NCBI RefSeq assembly: GCF_000521865.1 | Contig: NZ_JAME01000006.1 | Location: 62,001-126,000, forward strand | From: Roseivivax isoporae LMG 25204 | GTDB lineage: Bacteria; Pseudomonadota; Alphaproteobacteria; Rhodobacterales; Rhodobacteraceae | Direction: 5' to 3' | DNA length: 64,000 nucleotides | Shown: positions 27,263 to 35,405 of the stretch, one piece after another | Layout: each line of letters starts with the position of its first letter | Numbering within the stretch: position 1 is the stretch's first letter | Translations under genes and position numbers: made by a program | The notes under the pieces: model-generated | The model's input: the letters and a program-made list of their open reading frames with translations, nothing else | The model's database searches: none | What the model was told of the DNA's origin: nothing

Positions 27263-28924
27263 TCAGCGCCTACCGTCGCGCCAGCGGTTCACGATCGGGT
27301 AGCGCCGGTCGAGCCAGAACGCCTTTGCCGTCAGCCGGGTGCCCGGTGCCGACTGGAAACGCTTGTACTCGCTGACATAGATCAGGTGTTCCACCCTGGC
27401 CGCGTCCTCGCGCGCGTAGCCCGCCGCCACGCAATCCTCGATCGACCCGTCGCGCTCGATCAGGATCTCGAGGATGCCGTCGAGGACGGGATAGTCGGGC
27501 AGCGAATCGCTGTCCTTCTGGTCGGCACGCAGCTCGGCCGAGGGCGGCTTCGAGATCACTCGGTCGGGGATCACCTCGCCCGCCGGCGCCTGCATCCACG
27601 GGCGGTGATTGGCATTGCGCCAGCGGCAGCAGGCGAAGACCCGCGTCTTGTACATGTCCTTGATCGGATTGTAGCCGCCCGCCATGTCGCCGTAGATCGT
27701 GGCATAGCCCACCGCGACCTCGGACTTGTTGCCGGTGGTCAGGAGCATCTCGCCGAACTTGTTCGACATCGCCATGAGGAGGAGACCGCGCAGGCGCGAC
27801 TGCAGGTTCTCCTCTGTCAGGTCCTCGTTCCGGCCCCGGAAGAGCGGCGCGAGCGTCGCGGTGATGGCGTCGCGACCGGGCCCGATGGGCACGTGATCGT
27901 AATGGCAGCCCAGCCGCTCGGCGACCGCCTGCGCGTCCTCGAGCGAATGTTCCGAGGTGAATTCCGAGGGCAGCATGACGCAGCGCACGTTCTGCGGCCC
28001 GAGCGCGTCGGCGGCGATGGTGGCCACGAGCGCCGAATCGACGCCGCCCGACAGGCCCAGCAGCACCTTTCCGAAGCCCGCCTTGCGCAGGTAGTCGCGC
28101 AGGCCGACGACCATGGCGCGGTAATCCTGCTCCATCGGGTCGGGGTGGCGGTCGAACCGGCCCGGGACCGCGCGCCAGCCCTCGGGGCCGCGTTCGAGGT
28201 CGACATGCTCGATCACCTCGTCGAAGAGCGGCAGCTGCACCGCCATCTCGCCGCCGGGATTGAGCACGAAGGAGCCGCCGTCGAACACCTGATCGTCCTG
28301 TCCGCCGGCCATGTTGAGGTAGACGAGCGGCAGGCCGGTCTCGACCACGCGGGCGACCATGTGGTTCAGGCGCAGCTCGAACTTGTCGCGGTGATAGGGC
28401 GAGCCGTTCGGCACCAGCAGGAACTCGGCGCCGGTCTCGGCTTGCGTCTCGGCCACGTCCTCGAACCAGGCGTCCTCGCAGATGGGCGACCCGATGCGGG
28501 TGTTGCCGACGCTGTAGGGCCCGCCGATGGGACCGCTGTCGAAGATGCGCACCTCGTCGAAGACCGCCGAGTTCGGCAGGTGGTGCTTCAGCACGGTGGA
28601 CTGGATGCGGCCGCCGCGGCAGATGAAGTAGGCGTTGTAGAGCTCCGTCCCCTCGACCCAGGGGCCACCGATGGCGAGCGCGGGACCGTCGGCACAGTCG
28701 GCGGCCAGCGCGCGCACCGTCTCGATCGCGGCCGTGTGGAAGGCCGGCTTCATCACGAGGTCCTGCGCGTTGTAGCCGGTCACGAACATCTCGGGCAGCG
28801 CGACGAGGTCGGCGCCCGCGGCGCGGCCGGCCTCCCATGCCTCGCGGGCGAGCGCGGCATTGCCGTCGAGATCGCCCACGGTGGGGTTGAGCTGTGCAAG
28901 TGTCAGCCGGAACCGGTCCGTCAT
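27263..28924 (-). CDS. nadE: Glutamine-dependent NAD+ synthetase
   Basis: A 553-residue two-domain enzyme that amidates nicotinate adenine dinucleotide to NAD+. The N-terminal nitrilase-type glutaminase has its triad as Glu45 (LPEMF), Lys113 (LKHHLP) and Cys149 (SPICED). The C-terminal synthetase has the PP-loop SGGVDS at residues 292-297 and TTGNKSEVAVGYATIYGDM. ATG 28924 is preferred over one 21 bases earlier because it gives the usual N-terminus. It is divergent from the MORN-protein gene. Confidence 0.96.
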   Translation of the reverse strand: MTDRFRLTLAQLNPTVGDLDGNAALAREAWEAGRAAGADLVALPEMFVTGYNAQDLVMKPAFHTAAIETVRALAADCADGPALAIGGPWVEGTELYNAYFICRGGRIQSTVLKHHLPNSAVFDEVRIFDSGPIGGPYSVGNTRIGSPICEDAWFEDVAETQAETGAEFLLVPNGSPYHRDKFELRLNHMVARVVETGLPLVYLNMAGGQDDQVFDGGSFVLNPGGEMAVQLPLFDEVIEHVDLERGPEGWRAVPGRFDRHPDPMEQDYRAMVVGLRDYLRKAGFGKVLLGLSGGVDSALVATIAADALGPQNVRCVMLPSEFTSEHSLEDAQAVAERLGCHYDHVPIGPGRDAITATLAPLFRGRNEDLTEENLQSRLRGLLLMAMSNKFGEMLLTTGNKSEVAVGYATIYGDMAGGYNPIKDMYKTRVFACCRWRNANHRPWMQAPAGEVIPDRVISKPPSAELRADQKDSDSLPDYPVLDGILEILIERDGSIEDCVAAGYAREDAARVEHLIYVSEYKRFQSAPGTRLTAKAFWLDRRYPIVNRWRDGRR

Positions 28925-29081
28925 CCGCCCATCCTTCGCGGTCACATTCGCGTGCCGACATAGCAGATGACGCCCCGAGGGGAAGCGCGGTGCGGCGAAA
29001 GGCGTTGTGCGGGGCGCCTGCGTCCTCTAGTTTCCGGGCACTTCCACACGGCAGCACAAGACCGGGGGCGAGCGGGAGCCG

Positions 29082-30545
29082 ATGAGCGGATACGGGCGCA
29101 TTCTGACCATTTCGGCGGCCATCCTGATGCTGCCGGTCGTCACCGGCGCGCAGTCCGATGGCGAGGTCATCACCAAGCAGTACGATGACGGCGGCGTCTA
29201 CGAGGGCACATTCCAGGACGGTCTGCAGCACGGCACCGGCACCTACCGGCTGCCGAACGGCTACGAATATACCGGCGACTGGGTCGAGGGCGAGATCCGC
29301 GGCGAGGGCACCGCGAAGTTCCCGAACGGGTCGCTCTACGAGGGCCAGTTCGCCAAGGGCAAGCCCGAGGGCGTGGGCAAGATCACCTTTGCCGACGGCG
29401 GCACCTACGAGGGCACCTGGGTCGACGGCAACATCACCGGACAGGGCGTCGCGATCTACGCCAACGGCGTGCGTTACGAGGGATCGTTCCGCAACGCGCT
29501 GCACCACGGGCGCGGCACCATGACGGCCCCCACCGGCTACGTCTACGACGGCGACTGGGTGAACGGCGTCAAGGAAGGCAACGGCCGCATCGAGTATCCC
29601 GACGGGTCGGTCTACGAGGGTCGCGTGTCGGGCGGCGCGCGCGAGGGCGACGGCAAGCTGACCATGCCAGACGGGCTCGTCTACGAGGGCATGTGGGAGG
29701 ACGGGCAGATCGACGGCCAGGGCCGGCTGATCCAGCCCAACGGCGACGTCTACGAGGGCGAGCTGGTCGAGGGCCGCCGCGACGGCCAGGGCACGGTCAC
29801 CTATGCCAACGGCGACACCTACGAGGGCCAGTTCGCCGACGACCAGCGCCACGGCCAGGGCACCTTCCGCGGTCAGGACGGGTATGTCTACGAGGGCACC
29901 TGGGTCGAGGGCCGGATCGAGGGCCAGGGCCGCGTCACCTATCCCGACGGATCGGTCTACGAGGGCGGCATGGCCGGCGGGCTCGCCCATGGCGAGGGGA
30001 CCATCACCTATCCCGACGGCTCGACCTATGCCGGGGACTGGGTCAACGGCGTGATCGAGGGCGAGGGCCGCGCGCAATACGCCAACGGCCTCGTCTACGA
30101 GGGCGGGTTCCGCAATGCGAAGAACCATGGCCAGGGCGTCATGACCTATCCCGACGGCTACCGCTACGAGGGCGCCTGGGTCGACGGCCAGCGCGAGGGC
30201 GAGGGCACCGCGACCTATCCCGACGGCACGGTCTACACCGGCACCTTCGCCGAGGGCCAGCGCGACGGCACGGGCGAGATCGTGATGGCGGACGGGTTCC
30301 GCTATGCCGGCGAGTGGCAGGACGGCGAGATCAACGGCCGCGGCACCGCCACCTACGCGAATGGCGACGTCTACGAGGGCATGTTCGTGGACGGCAAGCG
30401 CCAGGGCGAGGGCACCATGACCTACGCCACCGGCGAGACGGCCGAGGGCGAGTGGGTCAACGGCGCGCTGCGCAACGAGGCCGCGCAGGCCGCGCCCGAG
30501 GAGACGGACGTGGAGACACCCGAGCCGCCGGCGGAGGACGGCTGA
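29082..30545 (+). CDS. Exported MORN-repeat protein (19 repeats)
   Basis: A 487-residue protein. It has a signal peptide (residues 1-23, cleavage near VTGAQS) and then 18 complete 23-residue MORN units from residue 35, of the form PDGxxYEGxWxxGxxxGxGxxxY. A degenerate 19th unit and an acidic Pro/Glu tail follow. MORN arrays form long beta-hairpin rods that bind proteins or lipids; in bacteria the role is usually unknown. The signal peptide places it in the periplasm or outside. Units 1-9 and 10-18 resemble each other pairwise, which points to duplication of a nine-unit block. It converges with the photolyase gene, seven bases away. Confidence 0.93.
   Translation: MSGYGRILTISAAILMLPVVTGAQSDGEVITKQYDDGGVYEGTFQDGLQHGTGTYRLPNGYEYTGDWVEGEIRGEGTAKFPNGSLYEGQFAKGKPEGVGKITFADGGTYEGTWVDGNITGQGVAIYANGVRYEGSFRNALHHGRGTMTAPTGYVYDGDWVNGVKEGNGRIEYPDGSVYEGRVSGGAREGDGKLTMPDGLVYEGMWEDGQIDGQGRLIQPNGDVYEGELVEGRRDGQGTVTYANGDTYEGQFADDQRHGQGTFRGQDGYVYEGTWVEGRIEGQGRVTYPDGSVYEGGMAGGLAHGEGTITYPDGSTYAGDWVNGVIEGEGRAQYANGLVYEGGFRNAKNHGQGVMTYPDGYRYEGAWVDGQREGEGTATYPDGTVYTGTFAEGQRDGTGEIVMADGFRYAGEWQDGEINGRGTATYANGDVYEGMFVDGKRQGEGTMTYATGETAEGEWVNGALRNEAAQAAPEETDVETPEPPAEDG
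29184..30425 (+). repeat. 18 tandem 69-bp units encoding MORN repeats
   Basis: The DNA repeats with a 69-bp period (23 codons) 18 times. A 621-bp super-period is suggested by pairwise protein matches nine units apart: units 1/10 share H-G-x-G-T-x-R after the YEG-x-F core, units 5/14 share FRNA-x2-HG-x-G-x-MT, and units 9/18 share NGDVYEG. Most sequence is diverged at third positions, so the duplication is not recent. Confidence 0.85.
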
Positions 30546-30552
30546 GCCGCGC

Positions 30553-32079
30553 TCAGACCTTCTCGCCCGCGGAAAGCCTGTCGAGGAAGGCCTCGGCCTC
30601 CTTCAGGACGGTTTCCTTGCGGTCGTCCTTCATGCGGTCCCAGGTCGCGTACATCTGCGCCATGCGCGGATTGCCCTCGAACCGGTCGCGGTGCCGGTCC
30701 ATGAAATGCCAGTAGAGCAGGTTGAAGGGACAGGCGCGCTCGCCGGTCTTGTCCTTCACGCGGTAATGGCACGCGCCGCAATAATCCGACATCCGGTCGA
30801 TGTAGCTGCCCGACGAGACATAGGGTTTCGACGCGATGATCCCGCCGTCGGCGAACTGGCTCATGCCCACGGTATTGGGGGCGGTGACCCATTCGAAGGC
30901 GTCGAAATAGACGCACATGTACCATTCCTCGACCTCGGCGGGATCGATTCCCGCGAGGAGCGCGAAATTCCCGGTGACCATCAGCCGCTGGATGTGATGG
31001 GCGTAGGCCTCCTCGCGGGTCTGCGCGACCGCCTTCGACAGGCACCGCATGTGCGTCTCGCCACCCCAGTAGAGATCCGGCAGCTTGCGCTGGTGATTGA
31101 GCCGGTTGCGGCGCGGGTAATCCGGACCCTCGTGGAAATAGATGCCGCGCATGTATTCGCGCCAGCCGATCACCTGGCGGATGAATCCCTCGGCCGCATT
31201 CAGGGGCACGTCGCCGGACTTCCACACCTCCTCGACCGCGTCGCAGACCTCGCGCGGATCGAGAAGTCCGATGTTCATGTATCCCGAGATGACGGAATGG
31301 TAGAGGAACCGTTCGTCATCCATCATCGCGTCCTGGAAATCCCCGAAATTCGCCAGCGCGTTCTTCACGAAATGCGACAGTGCGCGCCGTGCCTGCCCGC
31401 GGTCGGTGGCGAACCAGAAGGGACGCACCTCGCCGAAGGAATTCCCGAACCGGCGCTCCACGAGGTCGAGCACCGCCTCGACCTCGTCGTCGGGTGCGAA
31501 TTGCATCGGGCCGCCGAAATCGATCCCGTCCGGCGCCGGTTTGCGGTTGTCGTGGTCGTAATTCCACTTGCCGCCCGCCGGTTCGCCGCCCTCCATCAGG
31601 TAGCCGGTTTCCCTGCGCATCTCGCGGTAGAAATATTCCATGCGCAGCGCCTTTCGGCCGCTGGCCCACGTCTCGAACCGCTCGTGGCTGGCGATGAAGC
31701 GGTCGTCGGGCAGCTGGCGGCACGTGAGCGGCATGTCGTCGAGAAGGCCGATCAGCCGCCACTCGCCGGGCTCGGTCGCGATGACCTCCGTGGCGCCGGT
31801 CTCGTCGGCGCGGCGCAAGAGCTCGCCGGGGATGGAGCCGCTGTTCCGCGTGTCGTCGAGCTCGGTGTAGCGGACGTCCCAACCGTCCTCGCGCAGATGG
31901 CGCGCGAACTTGCGCATGGCGGCGAAGATCAGCGCGATCTTCTTGGGGTGGTGGCGGACATAGCTCGCCTCGTCCGCGACCTCGGCCATGATGACGACGT
32001 CGCTGTCGCGGTGCCCCTCGCGCAGCGCCGAAAGGCTGTCCGACAGCTGGTCACCGAGAACGAGGATCAGGCGGCTCAC
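30553..32079 (-). CDS. phrB: Iron-sulfur (6-4) photolyase / FeS-BCP family cryptochrome
   Basis: A 508-residue member of the bacterial cryptochrome/photolyase group that carries a [4Fe-4S] cluster. Cys346, Cys434, Cys437 and Cys450 match the four cluster ligands of Agrobacterium PhrB (350, 438, 441, 454) with a constant shift of four. The C-terminal ASKPYVSSGSYIDRMSDYCG is the FAD-site signature of the group. The enzyme repairs (6-4) photoproducts with light energy; some members are photoreceptors. The start is GTG 32079, overlapping the stop of the SDR gene (GTGA); GTG 32082 is equally possible. AGGAG lies just upstream. Confidence 0.94.
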   Translation of the reverse strand: MSRLILVLGDQLSDSLSALREGHRDSDVVIMAEVADEASYVRHHPKKIALIFAAMRKFARHLREDGWDVRYTELDDTRNSGSIPGELLRRADETGATEVIATEPGEWRLIGLLDDMPLTCRQLPDDRFIASHERFETWASGRKALRMEYFYREMRRETGYLMEGGEPAGGKWNYDHDNRKPAPDGIDFGGPMQFAPDDEVEAVLDLVERRFGNSFGEVRPFWFATDRGQARRALSHFVKNALANFGDFQDAMMDDERFLYHSVISGYMNIGLLDPREVCDAVEEVWKSGDVPLNAAEGFIRQVIGWREYMRGIYFHEGPDYPRRNRLNHQRKLPDLYWGGETHMRCLSKAVAQTREEAYAHHIQRLMVTGNFALLAGIDPAEVEEWYMCVYFDAFEWVTAPNTVGMSQFADGGIIASKPYVSSGSYIDRMSDYCGACHYRVKDKTGERACPFNLLYWHFMDRHRDRFEGNPRMAQMYATWDRMKDDRKETVLKEAEAFLDRLSAGEKV

Positions 32080-32741
32080 CACGGGATCTCCTTGCCGGCA
32101 TAGTCGAAGAAGCGCCCGGTCTGGGTCGCGTCGAGACCCGACAGGAGGTCCGCGAGCCGCCCGGCCGCGTGTTCTGGCGTGACCGTCGGGTGGCGGTCCG
32201 CATATTTGCGGGTGAAGGCCGTCGCGACCGTGCCGGGATGGAGGGCGACGCAGGCAAGCGCGCGGTGCGAGCGCGCGAACTCCACCGACGCGGTGCGCAC
32301 GACCTGGTTCACCGCCGCCTTTGCGGCGCGGTAGGAATACCAGCCGCCATAGCCGTTGTCGCCGATCGAGCCCACGCGCGCCGAAAGCGTCGCCATGACC
32401 GCCTTGTCCCTGCGCGGCACGAGGCGGATCGCGTGCTTGAGCACCAGGGCCGGCCCGACCGCGTTCAGCGCGAACTGGTCCATCATCGCGCGCGGGTCGA
32501 GCCGGCGGATGGTCTTCTCCGGCTCGGCGCCGTCGATCTCGAGCGCGCCGGTGGCCGTCAGGACCAGGTCGAAGGCCCCCTCGAGCGCGCCCAGCAGCCG
32601 TTCGACCGACGCCTCGTCGGTGACGTCGAGGCCGTCGGCCGAGCGCGACAGCCCGGTGACGCGGGTGCCGCGCGTCTCGAGTTCCCGCGCCATGGCTGCG
32701 CCGATGCCGCCCGAGGCACCGATGATCAATGCGTTTTCCAT
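32076..32741 (-). CDS. Short-chain dehydrogenase/reductase (CsgA-like)
   Basis: A 221-residue SDR. Residues 8-14 (GASGGIG) form the nucleotide-binding glycine motif, and Tyr and Lys in YSYRAAKAAV are the catalytic pair. The short substrate region resembles C-factor-type SDRs often found next to photolyase genes; the substrate is unknown. Its stop overlaps the photolyase start, so the two are translationally coupled. It follows truA by 32 bp. Confidence 0.9.
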   Translation of the reverse strand: MENALIIGASGGIGAAMARELETRGTRVTGLSRSADGLDVTDEASVERLLGALEGAFDLVLTATGALEIDGAEPEKTIRRLDPRAMMDQFALNAVGPALVLKHAIRLVPRRDKAVMATLSARVGSIGDNGYGGWYSYRAAKAAVNQVVRTASVEFARSHRALACVALHPGTVATAFTRKYADRHPTVTPEHAAGRLADLLSGLDATQTGRFFDYAGKEIPW

Positions 32742-32773
32742 GGAAGGCGCAGCTAGGCGCGGGCGGGGCCGCT

Positions 32774-33562
32774 TCAAGCGCGGCCGGTGTCGTCTTCGGC
32801 GAAGGGATCGTCGGGATAGCCCACCGCCACCAGCGACAGGCCGTAGGGAGGCGCCACGGGCCCGCAGGCGGGCCGCGAGCGCGCCTCGAGCGCCGTGCGC
32901 ACGTCGTCGGGCGTCCAGGCGCCCGCGCCCACGCGTTCCAGCGTGCCGACGATGCTGCGCACCTGGTTGTGCAGGAAGGACCGCGCGCGCAGGCGGAACC
33001 ACAGCTCGGGCCCGCCCGGCCCCTCGACCCGGTCGATGTCGAGCGCGTCGAGCGTCTTGTCGGGGCTTTTCGCCTGGCAGATGCTGGAGCGGAAGGTGGT
33101 GAAGTCGTGCCGGCCCACGAGATGTCCCGCACCTTCGCGCATGGCGTCGAGGTCGAGCGGGCGCGGCACCTGCCAGACCTGCCCGTCCTCGAGCGTCGGG
33201 CGCGCGCGGCGGTTCAGCAGGCGGTAGAGGTAGCGCCGTTCGACCGCCGAGAAGCGCGCGTGCCAGTCGGGCGGCACGAGGGCCGCGGCGACGATCGCCA
33301 CCGGCGCGGGCTTCAGGTGGTGGTTCAGCGCGTTCAGCAGCGTGAAGGGCGACCAGTCGCGGGCGAGATCGGCATGGCAGACCTGCCCGCGGGCATGGAC
33401 GCCCGCATCGGTGCGGCCGGCGGCGGCGATGGTGTGCGGGCCCGGCTCGAGCCGCGCAAGAGCGGCCTCGACCGCGCCCTGCACGGTCGGCAGGTCGGCC
33501 TGCCGCTGCCAGCCCGAGAAGGGCCGGCCATCATATTCCACCTTGAACGCGTAGCGGGGCAT
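32774..33562 (-). CDS. truA: tRNA pseudouridine(38-40) synthase
   Basis: A 262-residue pseudouridine synthase. The catalytic aspartate is Asp52 in [19 protein letters not shown] and [15 protein letters not shown] are the other TruA signatures. It modifies U38-U40 in the anticodon stem-loop of tRNAs. It follows luxI by 52 bp on the same strand and precedes the SDR and photolyase genes. Confidence 0.96.
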   Translation of the reverse strand: MPRYAFKVEYDGRPFSGWQRQADLPTVQGAVEAALARLEPGPHTIAAAGRTDAGVHARGQVCHADLARDWSPFTLLNALNHHLKPAPVAIVAAALVPPDWHARFSAVERRYLYRLLNRRARPTLEDGQVWQVPRPLDLDAMREGAGHLVGRHDFTTFRSSICQAKSPDKTLDALDIDRVEGPGGPELWFRLRARSFLHNQVRSIVGTLERVGAGAWTPDDVRTALEARSRPACGPVAPPYGLSLVAVGYPDDPFAEDDTGRA

Positions 33563-33614
33563 GGGCGCCGGGATTAGCCGAAGCCCCCTGCCCCGGCAAG
33601 CGGTCGCGTCGGCG

Positions 33615-34250
33615 TCAGGCGACCGCGCGGGCCGGCGCGGCCTCGGGGCCGAAGGCCGCCTCGAACCACGCGCGCGACCGCGCGGGCGCGATTCCCGCCT
33701 GGGCCGCCACCCGGGCCTGCGCCGCGGCGCTGAAGCTCCAGAGCCCCACGGCCACGAGAGACCGGCCCTGCCCGACGCTGCCCAGCACCTCGGGCGACGC
33801 ACCGATGCGGCCGTAGATGCGCACCATGCGCGCGTCGAAGACGCCCACGAAGTGCTCGATTGCGAAGCCGCGCATGATCTCGCCGCCGGCGAGCATCAGG
33901 GCCGCGGCGACCCGCGGTTCCGCGCCGGGGGCGAGGCAGAAGCGCGTGCATTCCCAGATCAGCGGGCTTTCGATGCGCACGCCGCCGGTGAGGTGGCCGA
34001 AATGGTCGTTGACCATGGTCGGGCCCAGCGTCGGCAGGAAGCGCATGGACCCGCCGTGGCGGCCATCCGCCCCCTCCCAGATCACGTAGAGGGGGTTCAG
34101 GTCGTCGTAGGCGTCGCGTTCGCGGCCCTGAGCGTCCACGGTGACGTCCCAGCCCATGCGGTCGCGGAACTGCGCGGCGCGGTCGCGGAACATGCTGTCG
34201 GCAAGGCGGGGCGCGTCCGCGAGCGCGTCGCCATAGATGAAGCGGATCAT
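33615..34250 (-). CDS. luxI: Acyl-homoserine-lactone synthase (LuxI family)
   Basis: A 211-residue autoinducer synthase. The conserved residues are visible: Arg/Phe/Trp in RDRMGWDV, Asp in the following [11 protein letters not shown], the arginine in GSMRFLPT, and Glu-x-x-Arg in WECTRF. It makes an N-acyl-homoserine lactone from SAM and an acyl-ACP; chain length cannot be read from the sequence. GGGAG precedes ATG 34250. It lies 80 bp downstream of luxR on the same strand. Confidence 0.94.
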   Translation of the reverse strand: MIRFIYGDALADAPRLADSMFRDRAAQFRDRMGWDVTVDAQGRERDAYDDLNPLYVIWEGADGRHGGSMRFLPTLGPTMVNDHFGHLTGGVRIESPLIWECTRFCLAPGAEPRVAAALMLAGGEIMRGFAIEHFVGVFDARMVRIYGRIGASPEVLGSVGQGRSLVAVGLWSFSAAAQARVAAQAGIAPARSRAWFEAAFGPEAAPARAVA

Positions 34251-34330
34251 TCTGGATCTCCCTCGTCAGGATCGACAGGGAGACCGTGCGCGGACGCGGT
34301 TAACGCGATTGCGCGACAGCGAGCGTTGCC

Positions 34331-35068
34331 TCAGACCACGATGATCCCGCGCTGCATGGCGCGCGCCACCGCGTGGGTGGTGTTCTGCGCCCCGAGCTTG
34401 TGGCGCGCGGATTCGATGTAGACGCGCAGCGTGTGTTCCGAGATCGACAGCGCGTTCGCGGCCTGCGCGCGGTTGTAGCCGAGCGCGAGCAGCGTCAGCG
34501 CCTCGAGCTCGCGCGGGGAGAGCGGCGTCGCCTCGCGCGGGGTGCGTCCGGGTTCGAGACGCAGCGCCGCGTGGTTGAAGTCGTGCGCAAGCATGATCAG
34601 GTCGCGCCGGTGCATCTGCGAGAACGTCTCCCATTCCGCGTCGGTGCAGGAATGGTTCACGGTGAAGAGCGCGAACTGCCCGTTCGGCCCGCGGATGGGC
34701 ACCGAATAGCCCTGGTGCCCGAGGCCGTGGGCGCGCGCGTCCTGCAGGAACATGCGCACGGCCTTGCCGCTCCAGTCGAGGCGTTTCCAGTCGACGGGAT
34801 GGAACCGCTGGTAGCAGCCCTTGATGACCGGATCGATGCGCAGGTAGCCCTGGTCGAGGTAGCGCGTGACCCATGCCTGCGGATAGGTGCCGCAGCCGAA
34901 CTGCTCTCCGTCGCTGTTCACCCAGTGGTAGACCATGTGGTCCACGCCGTACTGGTCGCGCAACGCTTCGGTTATGGACTGCAAGTCGGCCAGGGTTTCA
35001 ACCGACTCCAACCGGGCCAGCGCGTTTTCCGCGGACGCCCCCCTGATGAACTGCCCCAACCGACCCAA
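34331..35068 (-). CDS. luxR: LuxR family autoinducer-binding transcriptional regulator
   Basis: A 245-residue regulator. The N-terminal autoinducer-binding domain includes VYHWVNSDGEQFG, IDPVIKGCYQRFHPVDW and GYSVPIRGPNGQFALF. The C-terminal HTH is LSPRELEALTLLALGYNRAQ with SISEHTLRVYIESARHKLGA. The autoinducer-domain homology starts near LARLESVETLADLQ. The most plausible start is TTG 35068, eight bases after AGGGGA; the ATG at 35167 would add a segment that is only the shadow of the small ORF in the other frame. It probably responds to the AHL made by luxI next to it. Confidence 0.92.
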   Translation of the reverse strand: MGRLGQFIRGASAENALARLESVETLADLQSITEALRDQYGVDHMVYHWVNSDGEQFGCGTYPQAWVTRYLDQGYLRIDPVIKGCYQRFHPVDWKRLDWSGKAVRMFLQDARAHGLGHQGYSVPIRGPNGQFALFTVNHSCTDAEWETFSQMHRRDLIMLAHDFNHAALRLEPGRTPREATPLSPRELEALTLLALGYNRAQAANALSISEHTLRVYIESARHKLGAQNTTHAVARAMQRGIIVV

Positions 35069-35213
35069 GCTCGCCGTCCCCTGCGACCGACGCGATCTCG
35101 ACCCGGGCGACACGTTCGGCCGAGTCGAGTTCCCGGGCGAACGCGTCCAGGCCATTCGCGTACGCATAGCCCCGGAGATCGGAGATCACGTCGATGATCC
35201 ACTCGTGTTTCAT
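34998..35213 (-). CDS. Small conserved-looking ORF overlapping the luxR start
   Basis: A 71-residue frame beginning MKHEWIIDVISDLRGYAYAN and continuing with a helical, charged segment (LDAFARELDSAERVARVEIAS). The N-terminal two-thirds resemble small proteins I associate with rhodobacterial genomes (pattern EWI-x-DV-x-x-DL, then LA-x-x-L), so I treat it as real; the last 20 residues look non-conserved. It overlaps luxR by 71 bp in another frame and starts with GGTGAG five bases upstream. Translation through it could feed ribosomes to luxR. Function unknown. Confidence 0.6.
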   Translation of the reverse strand: MKHEWIIDVISDLRGYAYANGLDAFARELDSAERVARVEIASVAGDGELGSVGAVHQGGVRGKRAGPVGVG

Positions 35214-35230
35214 ACTTGCTCACCGGAAAT

Positions 35231-35249
35231 CGTTAACAGGCAGTTAACG
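35231..35249. promoter_or_regulatory. 19-bp inverted repeat upstream of the luxR leader ORF
   Basis: CGTTAAC-AGGCA-GTTAACG is a perfect 7-bp dyad with a 5-base spacer, 18 bp upstream of the small ORF. A single GTTAAC also lies in the luxR-luxI gap (around 34299). It is a candidate operator for the luxRI unit; the binding protein is unknown. Confidence 0.5.
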
Positions 35250-35405
35250 TTACTCTACCAAAACTTGCCGTCGGCCGGTATTCGCGCAATCGCACTCCCC
35301 ATTTTCGGGGAGGTGCGTCGCGGCAAGCTGCTGATTTCTGGAGAGGGACTTGGCGCCCCGCCATGCGGCCCGCGCCGAGGCGGCGCGGGCGGGTCGTCGG
35401 GGGCG

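Noticed and set aside
29184-30425. The regular 69-bp repetition as a possible CRISPR or satellite array
   Set aside because: The period is a multiple of three, every unit is in frame and encodes a MORN repeat, and there are no unique spacers.
34331-35213. A frameshift joining the small ORF MKHEWII... to luxR into one protein
   Set aside because: The LuxR autoinducer domain is complete without it, the overlap region fits a separate ribosome site with a TTG start, and the small ORF has its own start. No frameshift is needed.
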